A program made the translations under genes and the position numbers. A stretch of 64,000 nucleotides of DNA from Sunxiuqinia elliptica (GTDB taxonomy: Bacteria; Bacteroidota; Bacteroidia; Bacteroidales; Prolixibacteraceae). Where the stretch lies: NCBI RefSeq assembly GCF_900113005.1, contig NZ_FONW01000001.1, positions 762,996 to 826,995 on the forward strand. The letters are read 5' to 3'. Within the stretch, counting starts at the first letter, position 1. Each line of letters begins with the position of its first letter. The notes beneath the pieces are model-generated. The model searched no databases. It worked only from the letters and a program-made list of their open reading frames with translations, and was not told where the DNA came from. Shown in pieces: positions 16,668-25,325 of the stretch.

Positions 16668-18026
16668 ATGGGAAATTCAGAATTGCTTCAGACGATCAGG
16701 AAAAGTCATCATCACAAAATAAAGTTTGCGGTAACAGATATTGATGGAATTTTAAGGGGAAAAACCATTCTTAAAGATAAATTTTTGGAGGTTGCCGGAG
16801 GGTCTATTGGTTTTTGTGATGTTGTTTTTGGTTGGGATTCCAATGATAAGTGCTATGATAATGTGAAGTTGACTGGCTGGCATACAGCTTATCCAGATGC
16901 GAGAGCTCGGTTGGATTTGTCAACTTATCGGACAGTCCCCTGGGACAATGAGTTACCCTTCTTTTTAGCCGATTTTAGTGCGGAGCAAGGACCGGGCTTT
17001 GCGGCTTGTCCGCGTAATCTGTTAAGGAAAGTGCGAACGCAAGCCAATGAAATGGGCTATACGCCGGTATTTTCTCAGGAGTTTGAGTGGTTCAATTTTC
17101 TAGGAACTTCACGTGAGTTAGCTGATCGGAACTACACGGATCTTAAGCCAATCACGCCAGGTATGTTTGGTTACTCCATGACTCGTCCAACTCAATTTCA
17201 GGATTATTTTAATGAGTTGTTTGACTTGCTTCTTCGCTTTCATGTGCCGATTGAAGGGTTGCACACCGAAACGGGGCCTGGTGTTTACGAAGCTTCTATT
17301 CGGTATGATGAGGTGTTGGGCGCTGCAGACAAAGCCGTTTTATTCAAGAATGGGGTTAAAGAAATTGCTTCACGCCATGGGATTGTCGCTAGTTTTATGG
17401 CGAAATGGCACGATGAGCTTCCGGGGTGCAGTGGTCATTTGCATCAGAGTTTATGGGATGCAGAGCAAGAAAAGAACTTGTTCTATTCTGGAAATAAAAA
17501 GAAACCCATGAGTTCGCTTATGGAGAGTTATTTGGCTGGACAATTGTATTGCTTGCCGTTTATTTTACCCATGTATGCGCCAACTGTCAACAGCTATAAG
17601 CGATTGCGTGAGGGTGGCTGGACGCCGGTTACAGCGAGTTGGGGCTATGATAATCGGACGACGGCTATTCGGGTGATCAATGGGCAGGAGAAGTCGACCC
17701 GATTGGAGATGCGGGTTGCTGGCTCTGATTCAAATCCCTATTTGGGAATGGCTGCTTCGTTGGCTTCGGGCCTTTATGGAATTAAGCAGGGATTGAAGCT
17801 GGAGGGCGAGCCAACAGCTGGAAATGAGTATGCTCAAACAAAGCGCGAACGCTTGCCGTCTAATTTGTTGGATGCTACACGAAAAATGAAGGAGTCGAAG
17901 ATTGCTAGAGAGCTGTTTGGCGATGATTTTGTGGCACATTTTGTAGCGACCCGTGAGTGGGAGTGGCGCGAGTTCTCGTTGGCGGTGACCGATTGGGAGA
18001 CCAAACGCTATTTTGAGATTATTTGA
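16668..18026 (+). CDS. Glutamine synthetase family protein, type I-like (gamma-glutamyl amide ligase)
   Basis: This 452-residue member of the type I fold has a short beta-grasp N terminus (KFAVTDIDGILRGKT) and a full catalytic domain: QEFEWF for a metal glutamate near residue 140, TGPGVYEASIRYDEVLGAADKA near 202, PGCSGHLHQSL near 253, NSYKRLREG near 305 and TRLEMRVAGSDSNPYL near 345. The usual FMPKP stretch is FMAKW, which argues against a housekeeping glutamine synthetase and for ligation of glutamate to another amine, as in the PuuA/GlnT/IpuC group. The cell already has GSIII and GSII nearby. A kinase-like gene and a HAD gene follow, so a small salvage pathway is possible. Confidence 0.85.
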   Translation: MGNSELLQTIRKSHHHKIKFAVTDIDGILRGKTILKDKFLEVAGGSIGFCDVVFGWDSNDKCYDNVKLTGWHTAYPDARARLDLSTYRTVPWDNELPFFLADFSAEQGPGFAACPRNLLRKVRTQANEMGYTPVFSQEFEWFNFLGTSRELADRNYTDLKPITPGMFGYSMTRPTQFQDYFNELFDLLLRFHVPIEGLHTETGPGVYEASIRYDEVLGAADKAVLFKNGVKEIASRHGIVASFMAKWHDELPGCSGHLHQSLWDAEQEKNLFYSGNKKKPMSSLMESYLAGQLYCLPFILPMYAPTVNSYKRLREGGWTPVTASWGYDNRTTAIRVINGQEKSTRLEMRVAGSDSNPYLGMAASLASGLYGIKQGLKLEGEPTAGNEYAQTKRERLPSNLLDATRKMKESKIARELFGDDFVAHFVATREWEWREFSLAVTDWETKRYFEII

Positions 18027-18144
18027 AGGGGACTGCCGTTGAAAGATTTTGGCGATCTGCAAATAAAAGGATTCTGAGGATGATTAAAAATATTGATTTC
18101 TGCTTACTTTTGGGTAGTGACGATTGAATAAAGAAGAACAAATT

Positions 18145-19188
18145 ATGCAAACGCTTGATTATTTTCAGATCATCCGGCAAGCTTGGGAGGAGTTTGATGA
18201 CCGCCACGAAATCAAAGGTATTTTTGATGTTAGCGCACATGTGTCAACCAATCATGTGTATAAAATTTCATTTTTCGAACGCCAGCCAGTGTTCGCCAAA
18301 CTGTCCGATTATGGGAACTTTGAGCATTTCAAAGAGGACCATGTCATCATTAATAACCTGGCGAATAATTTGGAAGCTCCGTATGAGAATTTCCTGGCAA
18401 AATCGCTGGTGAAGCGCAATGACTTGTTTATTTATCGCTACTACGAGCAGAAGAACTGTGCCTGGGTAGTTTTTTATAACCCAATTAAGATTAAACATCG
18501 GATGCCGCGCAGGCTTGAGGGGAAACACATTCGTAAGTTGGGGCGTGAGCTGGCTCGCTTTCATAAAGCGTGTTCCAATGTTAGCAATCAACTGCCTCGC
18601 GCTTCAAAAACGGTTGTTACAGATATTCATCGGTTGATGAAAAACCTGAGGACGGAGAAGTTTTGTGCCACGCAGGAGCAAAAAGATTTGCTTATGCGTC
18701 AGTGTGATGAGTTCTTGCATCAGGCTGACAGGGTGAACTATTCAACAGAAATTGAGAGCATTCCGGTTTTTGTCGATTGGAATATTGGAAACTTTTCGGT
18801 GGGTGGCGATGGTAAGTTTTACTCCCGTTGGGACTATGACTGGTTTCGAGCCTCCTCGCGGGTGATGGATTTTTACTTTTTCAGCCGGGTTGTTTCCGAC
18901 GTGGGCGATCGAACTGTTTTTAGTTACCTGATTGATCCGCTGATGGAAGATCGTTTTATCATGTTTTTAAAGGAGTATCATCGGATTTTTCCGCTCAATG
19001 AGGCTGAAGTGAGGCTGATCAAAGAAGCGTACCGCTTTTTTATTCTGAATTATGTGGTTAAAGATGGAACCCACTTCTTTTTGCCTTCCTATGCCCGTAA
19101 GTTACAGAAGGAGGCTTACGATCTTTATATTCCGGCGATTGAGACCAATTATAATGTCGATAAAATATTGAAAGCATTAAAAATTTAG
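18145..19188 (+). CDS. Phosphotransferase of the aminoglycoside/choline kinase fold
   Basis: This 347-residue protein has kinase-fold marks: PVFAKLSDYGNFEHFKEDH (ATP lysine, about residue 50), the catalytic loop VFVDWNIGNF with Asp211 and Asn216, and the metal-binding WDYDWFRAS about 15 residues later. The usual HGD of the Brenner motif is FVD here, so the conserved histidine is absent. The substrate is unknown; choline, ethanolamine, sugar and homoserine kinases share this fold. It starts 118 bp after the GS-like gene and ends 4 bp before the HAD gene, so the two latter genes are surely co-transcribed. The TTG at 18124 is an alternative start but ATG 18145 is better. Confidence 0.75.
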   Translation: MQTLDYFQIIRQAWEEFDDRHEIKGIFDVSAHVSTNHVYKISFFERQPVFAKLSDYGNFEHFKEDHVIINNLANNLEAPYENFLAKSLVKRNDLFIYRYYEQKNCAWVVFYNPIKIKHRMPRRLEGKHIRKLGRELARFHKACSNVSNQLPRASKTVVTDIHRLMKNLRTEKFCATQEQKDLLMRQCDEFLHQADRVNYSTEIESIPVFVDWNIGNFSVGGDGKFYSRWDYDWFRASSRVMDFYFFSRVVSDVGDRTVFSYLIDPLMEDRFIMFLKEYHRIFPLNEAEVRLIKEAYRFFILNYVVKDGTHFFLPSYARKLQKEAYDLYIPAIETNYNVDKILKALKI

Positions 19189-19192
19189 AAAG

Positions 19193-20041
19193 ATGAAGAC
19201 GAAGGATTTTCGGAGTATCGTAACCAATTACAAGGCAGTCTTTTTCGATGCTTTCGGGGTGTTGAAAAATCACAAGGGAATTATTCCCGGAGTGGAGAAT
19301 ACCTTTGACTTTTTAGATGAGCAAGGAATTGATTATTACATTTTAACGAACGATGCTTCCCGGAGTCCGGAGGCTTTGGCTCAGGTGTATCAAGATAAAG
19401 GCATGGTGGGGATTACAACGGATAAGATTATTTCCTCAGGCATGTTAGCGCACGATTGGCTGAAGCTCAAAATAAAATCGGGGCGGGTAGCTTACCTGGG
19501 GACCGAGCAGTCGGCTCATTACATCGAAAAAGCGGGCTTGGAAACTCTGTCCATAAATAGGCTGAACCTGGAAGATGTGGATGACATTAAATGCCTGGTG
19601 TTTCTGGATGACGAGGGCTTCGACTGGAATGATGATATCAACAAGGTGATCAACCTGTTGCGCAAAAAGAACATGACGGTGATTGTTGCTAATACCGATG
19701 TGAATTACCCGGTTAATCGAACCGATATAGCCATCGCTATTGGTGGAATTTCGGATATGGTTGAGCAAATCTTAGGGCGTCATTTTATTCGATTTGGGAA
19801 GCCCGATGCGCAGATGTTCATGTTTGCCTATGAAAAAGCTTGTGCCCGGCAGCCAATGACCCGCGATGATGTTCTGATGGTTGGAGATACCTTGTTTACA
19901 GATATTATTGGGGGGAATAAATTTGGGATGGATACGGTTTTGGTCCTGTCGGGGAATACCTTGCCCGAAAATGCAAAAATGAAAATCCGTTCAACGGGGA
20001 TCATTCCAACCTATGTTTGTGGTTCGGTGGCCAGTTTTTAA
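19193..20041 (+). CDS. HAD superfamily hydrolase, NagD-like (class IIA)
   Basis: This 282-residue protein shows HAD motif I as AVFFDAFGVLKNHKGIIPG (nucleophile Asp19), motif II as LTNDASRS, and motif IV as VLMVGDTLFTDIIGGNKFGM near residue 228; the cap is of the NagD class IIA type. The second aspartate of the DxD motif is replaced by Phe21, as seen for example in dehalogenase-type (DAYG) members, so ordinary phosphatase activity is not assured. It follows the kinase-like gene by 4 bp, suggesting the two act on one metabolite. Confidence 0.8.
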   Translation: MKTKDFRSIVTNYKAVFFDAFGVLKNHKGIIPGVENTFDFLDEQGIDYYILTNDASRSPEALAQVYQDKGMVGITTDKIISSGMLAHDWLKLKIKSGRVAYLGTEQSAHYIEKAGLETLSINRLNLEDVDDIKCLVFLDDEGFDWNDDINKVINLLRKKNMTVIVANTDVNYPVNRTDIAIAIGGISDMVEQILGRHFIRFGKPDAQMFMFAYEKACARQPMTRDDVLMVGDTLFTDIIGGNKFGMDTVLVLSGNTLPENAKMKIRSTGIIPTYVCGSVASF

Positions 20042-20156
20042 TCTTCATTCTCATTCATGAGGTGATTTGCTTCCGAAGCTTGAATTTGACTTCAGTTCTT
20101 TTGCTTTCGCGACCAATATTGTATCTTCCAGAAAAATCTTTGAAAAGTTTCTGGCT

Positions 20157-21062
20157 ATGGAGCGAGTTATCGACTATTTTCAGACACACACCGGGCTAAG
20201 TTCCAGTACGCTGAATCGTTTATTTGTATCTGTTGTCATTATTTTCCTACTGTGGGGCTTGCGGATGCTAATCCTGCGAATTGTTTGGAGGCGGACGGAG
20301 AATGTTAAGCTTAGGTATCAGTGGAAACGTTCGTTGTCGTTTTTTATCCCTTTTCTTGGTCTCGTGTTGGTAAGTACTGTTTGGTTGCACGCTTTTCGGC
20401 AGCTAGGGGCTTTTTTGGGTTTAGTCTCAGCGGGATTGGCAATAGCGCTGAAAGATCCGGTGACCAATATTGCCGGCTGGTTTTTCATTGTTTTGCGTAA
20501 GCCTTTTGCTATTGGCGATCGGGTTCAAATTGGCGAGAACAAAGGAGATGTGATTGATATTCGGCTTTTTCAGTTTACTATTTTGGAAGTGGGAAATTGG
20601 GTGGATGCCGACCAGAGTACCGGGCGGATTATTCATATTCCTTGTGGTAAGGTTTTCTTGGATGCTCAGGCTAATTATAGTTCTGGATTCAAGTATATTT
20701 GGGATGAGTTGGCGGTAAGCATCACTTTTGAAAGTAACTGGGAAAAGGCAAAAGGCTTGCTCGATACGATCGCAAGCAGGCATGCACAGCGATTTAGCAA
20801 AGCTGCTGAGCGCGAAATTATTGAGGCCAGTAAAAATTACATGATCTTTTATCAGCACCTGACGCCCATCGTTTATGTGAAAGTTCGGCAGGAATATGGG
20901 GTGACCTTGACGATTCGTTTTTTATGTGATCCACGAAAAAGGCGAATGATGGAAAACGAAATCTGGCAAGATATTTTACAGGCATTTGCTAAGGAAGCGG
21001 ATATCGACTTGGCTTATCCAACCCAGCGTTTTTATAATTTCCCTACTGAAAAACTGCCTTAA
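20157..21062 (+). CDS. MscS family mechanosensitive ion channel
   Basis: From ATG 20157 the protein has 301 residues. It has three N-terminal membrane segments (about 20-40, 60-80, 85-110), with the pore-type helix LGAFLGLVSAGLAIALKDPVTNIAGW, followed by the MscS beta domain (PFAIGDRVQIGENKGDVIDI) and a cytoplasmic alpha-beta domain. It would release solutes on hypo-osmotic shock. The ORF could extend to 20067 but MERVIDYF is the natural N terminus. Its 3' end overlaps that of the convergent aminotransferase by 4 bp. Confidence 0.9.
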   Translation: MERVIDYFQTHTGLSSSTLNRLFVSVVIIFLLWGLRMLILRIVWRRTENVKLRYQWKRSLSFFIPFLGLVLVSTVWLHAFRQLGAFLGLVSAGLAIALKDPVTNIAGWFFIVLRKPFAIGDRVQIGENKGDVIDIRLFQFTILEVGNWVDADQSTGRIIHIPCGKVFLDAQANYSSGFKYIWDELAVSITFESNWEKAKGLLDTIASRHAQRFSKAAEREIIEASKNYMIFYQHLTPIVYVKVRQEYGVTLTIRFLCDPRKRRMMENEIWQDILQAFAKEADIDLAYPTQRFYNFPTEKLP

Positions 21063-22192
21063 AGTGACGTTTTGACATAGGCCTGAGAAATTTCCCGAAG
21101 AGCTTCAATTAAAGGCTGGTCTTTTTCTTGTCCCTGCGATGCCACCCGAATGTGTTGCCGGTCGATGCCAATTTTATTGCTACAGTCACGAACATAAAGC
21201 CCTTTGTTTTCCAGGAGCCACATTTGAAGTTCGGTAGCCGTCATTCCAAATTCAATTTTCAGAAGAATAAAGTTACTGCCTGTGGGGTAAACTTCGTAGC
21301 CCGGGATTTCTTGCAATTGTTGGTAAAGTTGGCGCACATCCTGAATGACCCGCAATCTTGTTTCATGGTAAATGGCATTGGTTTGTTGCAGCTGGTTTAG
21401 AAAGAACTCAGCCAGCGAGTTGATGTTCCAAATCGGCATTGCCTGGCGAAGTGTCTGTAAAAAATTCGTGTTGGAAGTACAGCAGTAGCCAAGCCTCAAT
21501 CCGGGCACTCCGCAGTGTTTGCTCATGCTTCTAACAATAAGCAGGTTGTTGTAGTTAGTAACTTGGTCGAGAAGGCTCGGGATGGCTTCGTTAGCAAAAT
21601 CGATGAATGACTCATCGAGCAAAACCATTTTCAAATGACGCACTTCGTTTAAAAAATCGGTGAGCTCTTCTTTTGAATGGAGTTGTCCGGTTGGATTCTC
21701 GGGGTTAATAATTAGGGCTGCCTCCAGTTTGTTGGCCTTGATCCACTGGGCGTATTCTTTCAAGTTCAGTTGATAGTTCTCTTCTGGATTAAGTTGAAAG
21801 AAACGGGCATTGCCAGAATCGGTCAGTTTATCGATGTACTCGCTGAATGTAGGAATGGGGATGGCTAAATCGCCGATCAGGTGCTGTTCAATCAGGGTGA
21901 TCAGTTCGGTGGCTCCGTTTCCCAATAGTAAATGTTCGCTGTTAACTTCTAAAACCCTGGCGAGTGTTTGTCGGGCCAATTCGGGATTGCTTGAAGGGTA
22001 GGCTTTGAGCAGCGAGGGAAGCTTGGCCTGCAGCTCTTCAAGCATAGCTGTTGTCGGGTAATACGGATTCGCTATGAAACAATAGTCGATGACATGGGGT
22101 AGTTGATCTTCGCCAACAATATCAATTAGGGCTGGCGAATGGGGGGTGTCCTCGAAGAGCTGGCGGTTTATTTGAAGTTGATTTGGTGTCAT
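21059..22192 (-). CDS. HisC/CobD-like PLP-dependent aminotransferase (fold type I)
   Basis: This 377-residue enzyme has the cofactor lysine in VRSMSKHCGVPGLRLGY (about residue 225), LLLGNGATELI near 88, NPENPTGQLHS near 162 and the C-terminal RVASQGQEKDQPLIEAL arginine. It resembles histidinol-phosphate aminotransferase and threonine-phosphate decarboxylase. No his or cob genes are nearby, so the substrate is open; an aminotransferase linked to the GS/kinase/HAD cluster is conceivable. ATG 22192 is chosen over 22213. The GSII terminator lies upstream, so it is transcribed separately. Confidence 0.82.
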   Translation of the reverse strand: MTPNQLQINRQLFEDTPHSPALIDIVGEDQLPHVIDYCFIANPYYPTTAMLEELQAKLPSLLKAYPSSNPELARQTLARVLEVNSEHLLLGNGATELITLIEQHLIGDLAIPIPTFSEYIDKLTDSGNARFFQLNPEENYQLNLKEYAQWIKANKLEAALIINPENPTGQLHSKEELTDFLNEVRHLKMVLLDESFIDFANEAIPSLLDQVTNYNNLLIVRSMSKHCGVPGLRLGYCCTSNTNFLQTLRQAMPIWNINSLAEFFLNQLQQTNAIYHETRLRVIQDVRQLYQQLQEIPGYEVYPTGSNFILLKIEFGMTATELQMWLLENKGLYVRDCSNKIGIDRQHIRVASQGQEKDQPLIEALREISQAYVKTSL

Positions 22193-22251
22193 GGCACGAA
22201 TTTTAGCCCACAAAAATACAGAATCCCTTGGTTTGATAAGGGGTGGAAATA

Positions 22252-22282
22252 AAAAAAGCTGCTCTATTCAGAGCAGCTTTTT
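22252..22282 (-). terminator. Terminator of the GSII gene
   Basis: AGCTGCTCT and AGAGCAGCT form a perfect stem around ATTC, flanked by A and T runs on both sides. It is placed 18 bp past the GSII stop. Confidence 0.9.
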
Positions 22283-22300
22283 GCAATAAAAGTGTCAATC

Positions 22301-23317
22301 TTATTTTTGTGAACTGTGAACAGTTTCAATAATTACTGCTGCAACACGGTATGGATCTGCGTTTGAAGCAGGACGACGGTCTTCCAAACGTCCTTTCCAG
22401 CCATCTTCAACGGTTCCTACAGGAATACGAATTGAAGAACCGCGGTCTGATACACCATAGCTAAAATCATGGATTGAAGCTGTTTCGTGCTTTCCTGTCA
22501 AACGTTCGTCGTTGTATGCACCATAAACAGCAATGTGTTTTTTGATGTTGTCGCCACCAAATGCTTCACAAATTGAGGTGAAAACCTCTTTGCCTCCTGA
22601 GTCACGCATCAAGCTATTGGAGAAGTTAGCGTGCATCCCAGAGCCGTTCCAGTCAACGTCTTTGCCAAGTGGTTTTGGGTGCCACTCTACGTAAACACCA
22701 TATTTCTCAGCTGTTCTTTCCAGAAGGAAACGAGATACCCAGATTTGGTCTCCTGCGTCGTGCGCACCTTTAGCAAAAATTTGGTATTCCCACTGTCCGG
22801 CAGCAACCTCAGCATTGATTCCTTCTACATTTAATCCGGCTTCCAGGCAAAGGTCAAAATGCTCTTCCACAATCTCGCGTCCAAACATGTATTTTGCACC
22901 TACACCACAGTAGTATGGACCTTGAGGTTCAGGATAGCCGTTTAAAGGAAATCCAAGAGGACGGTTGGTTGAAGGATCCATCAGGAAATATTCCTGCTCA
23001 AATCCAAACCAGAAATCTTCGTCTTCATCCATGATTGTTGCACGTCCGTTTGAAGCGTGAGGTGTGCCGTCGGCATTCAATACCTCGGTCATAACCAAAT
23101 ATGCGTTCTTGCGATCTGGATCTGGATAAATTGCAACGGGCTTCAATAAACAGTCAGAAGCGCCGCCTTCTGCTTGACGAGTAGAAGATCCATCGAATGA
23201 CCAAATCGGACAATCTTCTAATTTTCCACTAAAGTTTTCTGCAATTCTGGTTTTAGCCCTTAGGCCTTGAGTTGGTTGGTAGCCATCCAACCAGATATAC
23301 TCCAATTTTGCCTTCAT
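22301..23317 (-). CDS. glnII: Glutamine synthetase type II (eukaryotic type)
   Basis: This 338-residue protein has the short GSII layout: beta-grasp N terminus with LEYIWLDGYQPTQGLRAKT, CPIWSFDGSSTRQAEGGASD near residue 36, the catalytic FGFEQEYFLMD near 103, GPYYCGVGAK near 133, WEYQIFAKGAHDAGDQIW near 171, the GSGMHANFS histidine region near 225 and RGSSIRIP near 293. It forms glutamine from glutamate and ammonia in the cytoplasm. GSII is scattered in bacteria (Rhizobiales, actinobacteria, some Bacteroidota). It is monocistronic, with its own promoter element (23367-23374) and far-upstream motifs shared with glnN. Confidence 0.95.
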   Translation of the reverse strand: MKAKLEYIWLDGYQPTQGLRAKTRIAENFSGKLEDCPIWSFDGSSTRQAEGGASDCLLKPVAIYPDPDRKNAYLVMTEVLNADGTPHASNGRATIMDEDEDFWFGFEQEYFLMDPSTNRPLGFPLNGYPEPQGPYYCGVGAKYMFGREIVEEHFDLCLEAGLNVEGINAEVAAGQWEYQIFAKGAHDAGDQIWVSRFLLERTAEKYGVYVEWHPKPLGKDVDWNGSGMHANFSNSLMRDSGGKEVFTSICEAFGGDNIKKHIAVYGAYNDERLTGKHETASIHDFSYGVSDRGSSIRIPVGTVEDGWKGRLEDRRPASNADPYRVAAVIIETVHSSQK

Positions 23318-23366
23318 TTTGTTACAATTTATAAGTTAAATATCAGTTTCCTTTCTGAATTGATGT

Positions 23367-23374
23367 CAAAAGTA
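23367..23374 (-). promoter_or_regulatory. Putative -7 element of glnII
   Basis: Minus strand reads TACTTTTG, matching TAnnTTTG, about 50 bases before the start codon. Confidence 0.5.
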
Positions 23375-23470
23375 GGTCGGAATGTTTTAAAAATGAATCT
23401 TGAGACGACATTTTGTAAAAAGTTAATGTAAAATTTACATAGGACTTTGATTTTTCATGAACATCCCCTC

Positions 23471-23592
23471 TTTTATGGGGGTGTTTTTGGTTTTTTGGTA
23501 TTTTTAGTAGTGTAGTGATTTGTTTTTAGAGGGGTGCTTCTATTTTGTTGATTAGTTTTTATTGTTTTGGTCTTGTTTTAGGAGGGGTGTTT
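23471..23592 (-). promoter_or_regulatory. Repeated CCCCT..TAAAA motifs upstream of glnII
   Basis: On the minus strand: CACCCCCATAAAA (23471-23483), AAGCACCCCTCTAAAAAC (23522-23539) and AAACACCCCTCCTAAAACA (23574-23592), about 50-bp spacing. They match the motifs upstream of glnN and lie 100-220 bp upstream of the -7 element. Confidence 0.4.
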
Positions 23593-23765
23593 GTTTTTTG
23601 AGGAGTTCCTTTTTTATTGACCGGGATTCTTTATTTTATAAAGCATAAATCACCTTTTTTAAATAGATATAGCGTAATTTTAAAGACAGAGTACATACAA
23701 ACGTCAAAGTAGTTCTTCAAAAAAAAATCAAATAGAAACTTACAACCAGATAAATTTTATTCGAC

Positions 23766-25292
23766 ATGAGAAACATTGACCGAAGAAAATTTCTTAAGTC
23801 TTCCGGTTCGGCTGTGGTAGGAAGTATGCTTTTGCCTGCTTTTGTCCAGTCGTGTCAGGGAGCTTCTGTTTCAGCAGAAATTCAGGCTTACCTGGAGCAT
23901 TTTGGGGTAGATTTAAAGTTGCTGCAGAAAGTAACCGAAAAAGCCCTGAGTAAAGGTGGCGATTATGCTGACCTCTTTTTTGAGCACAAGATTGTGAATA
24001 GCTTGGGCTTGGAAGATGGGAAAGTGAATCGTGCGTTCTCCAACATCGATTTTGGAGTGGGAATCCGGGTATTGAAAGGTGATCAAACCGGATTTGCCTA
24101 TTCGGAGACAATCACGCCCGAAGCCATGCTGAAAGCCGCAAATACGGCAGCGAATATTGCCAGTGGCAGCCAGGCAGTGTCAGCACAGGAAATCAAAGAG
24201 GCGATGCCGGCCAACTATTATACCATTAATAAGTCATGGGAAGATGTCAGCGTACCTGAGAAAATTCCTTTTATTCAGAAGTTGAATGATCAGGTGTTTG
24301 ATTTAGATTCTCGTGTTTCGAAAGTCAATGCTTTTTTGAACGATGAATCCGCTTATGTGATGTTTTACAGTTCAGAGGGCGTATTAACTTACGATTATCG
24401 CCCCATGGTTAGCTTGGGCGTTGTTTGTGTGATGGAGCAAAACGGCCAGCTGGAAAACTCGTATTCCGCCCGTTCCTTCCGGAAAGGCTTTGAGTTTTTA
24501 AACCAAGAGGTTGTGGATTTGCTGGCCAATGAGGTGGTTGATCGGACCGCCTTGCTTTTTGATGCAACGAAACCCAAGGCAGGTGAAATGCCTGTTGTGA
24601 TGGGAGCTGGTGGTTCTGGTATTCTGTTACACGAAGCCATTGGGCATACGTTTGAAGCAGACTTTAACCGCAAGGGAACCTCAATTTTTGCCGATAAAAT
24701 GGGCAAGAAGGTAGCTGAGAAATTTGTCAATATTGTTGATGATGGCACCTTGGCCGAGAACAGAGGTTCTATCAATATGGATGACGAAGGCAACCGCTCG
24801 GAAAAAACCTATTTGGTGAAAGACGGTATTTTAAATAGCTACATCCATGACCGGATTAGTGCTCGCCACTACCAGGTTGATCCAACCGGAAACGGACGTC
24901 GGGAGTCGTTCCGCCATGTGCCGCTGCCACGTATGCGGGCAACTTACATGGAGACAGGTCCTCATTCCAGAGAAGATATTATCAGCGATGTGAAGCAGGG
25001 AATTTATGTCGATAACTTCAGTAATGGAGAGGTGAAGATTGGTGCTGGTGATTTTACCTTCTACGTGAAGTCGGGTTACCTGATTGAAAATGGAAAGCTG
25101 ACGCAGCCCATCAAAGACATCAACATTATTGGAAACGGGCCGCAAGCACTTGCGGATATTACCATGTGTGCCAGCGACTATAAAATTGATAATGGAACCT
25201 GGACGTGCGGAAAATCCGGACAGTCGGTTCCTGTGACCTGTGGTTTACCAACTGTGCTTGTGAAAAAACTGACTGTTGGAGGTGTAAGTTAG
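23766..25292 (+). CDS. tldD: TldD family metalloprotease with twin-arginine signal
   Basis: This 508-residue TldD/PmbA-family protein carries the zinc-binding HExxxH motif in LLHEAIGHTFEADF (His289). TldD with TldE forms a heterodimeric protease that degrades unfolded or ribosomally made peptides, such as microcin B17 precursor. Unusually for the textbook cytoplasmic enzyme, the N terminus reads DRRKFLKSSGSAVVGSML, a good Tat signal, so export is likely. TldE follows after 33 bp. The length is slightly above the family because of the signal. Confidence 0.92.
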   Translation: MRNIDRRKFLKSSGSAVVGSMLLPAFVQSCQGASVSAEIQAYLEHFGVDLKLLQKVTEKALSKGGDYADLFFEHKIVNSLGLEDGKVNRAFSNIDFGVGIRVLKGDQTGFAYSETITPEAMLKAANTAANIASGSQAVSAQEIKEAMPANYYTINKSWEDVSVPEKIPFIQKLNDQVFDLDSRVSKVNAFLNDESAYVMFYSSEGVLTYDYRPMVSLGVVCVMEQNGQLENSYSARSFRKGFEFLNQEVVDLLANEVVDRTALLFDATKPKAGEMPVVMGAGGSGILLHEAIGHTFEADFNRKGTSIFADKMGKKVAEKFVNIVDDGTLAENRGSINMDDEGNRSEKTYLVKDGILNSYIHDRISARHYQVDPTGNGRRESFRHVPLPRMRATYMETGPHSREDIISDVKQGIYVDNFSNGEVKIGAGDFTFYVKSGYLIENGKLTQPIKDINIIGNGPQALADITMCASDYKIDNGTWTCGKSGQSVPVTCGLPTVLVKKLTVGGVS

Positions 25293-25325
25293 TCAAGTTG
25301 AATCATCCTGAAAAAATGAACGAAA

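Larger units (their letters stand above)
23318..23765. other. Divergent regulatory region between glnII and tldD
   Basis: About 450 bp, AT-rich and T-rich on the plus strand. It holds the glnII -7 element, the three CCCCT..TAAAA motifs, and a hairpin (CATCCCC with GGGGGTG, 23463-23483). No gene is visible. Confidence 0.5.
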
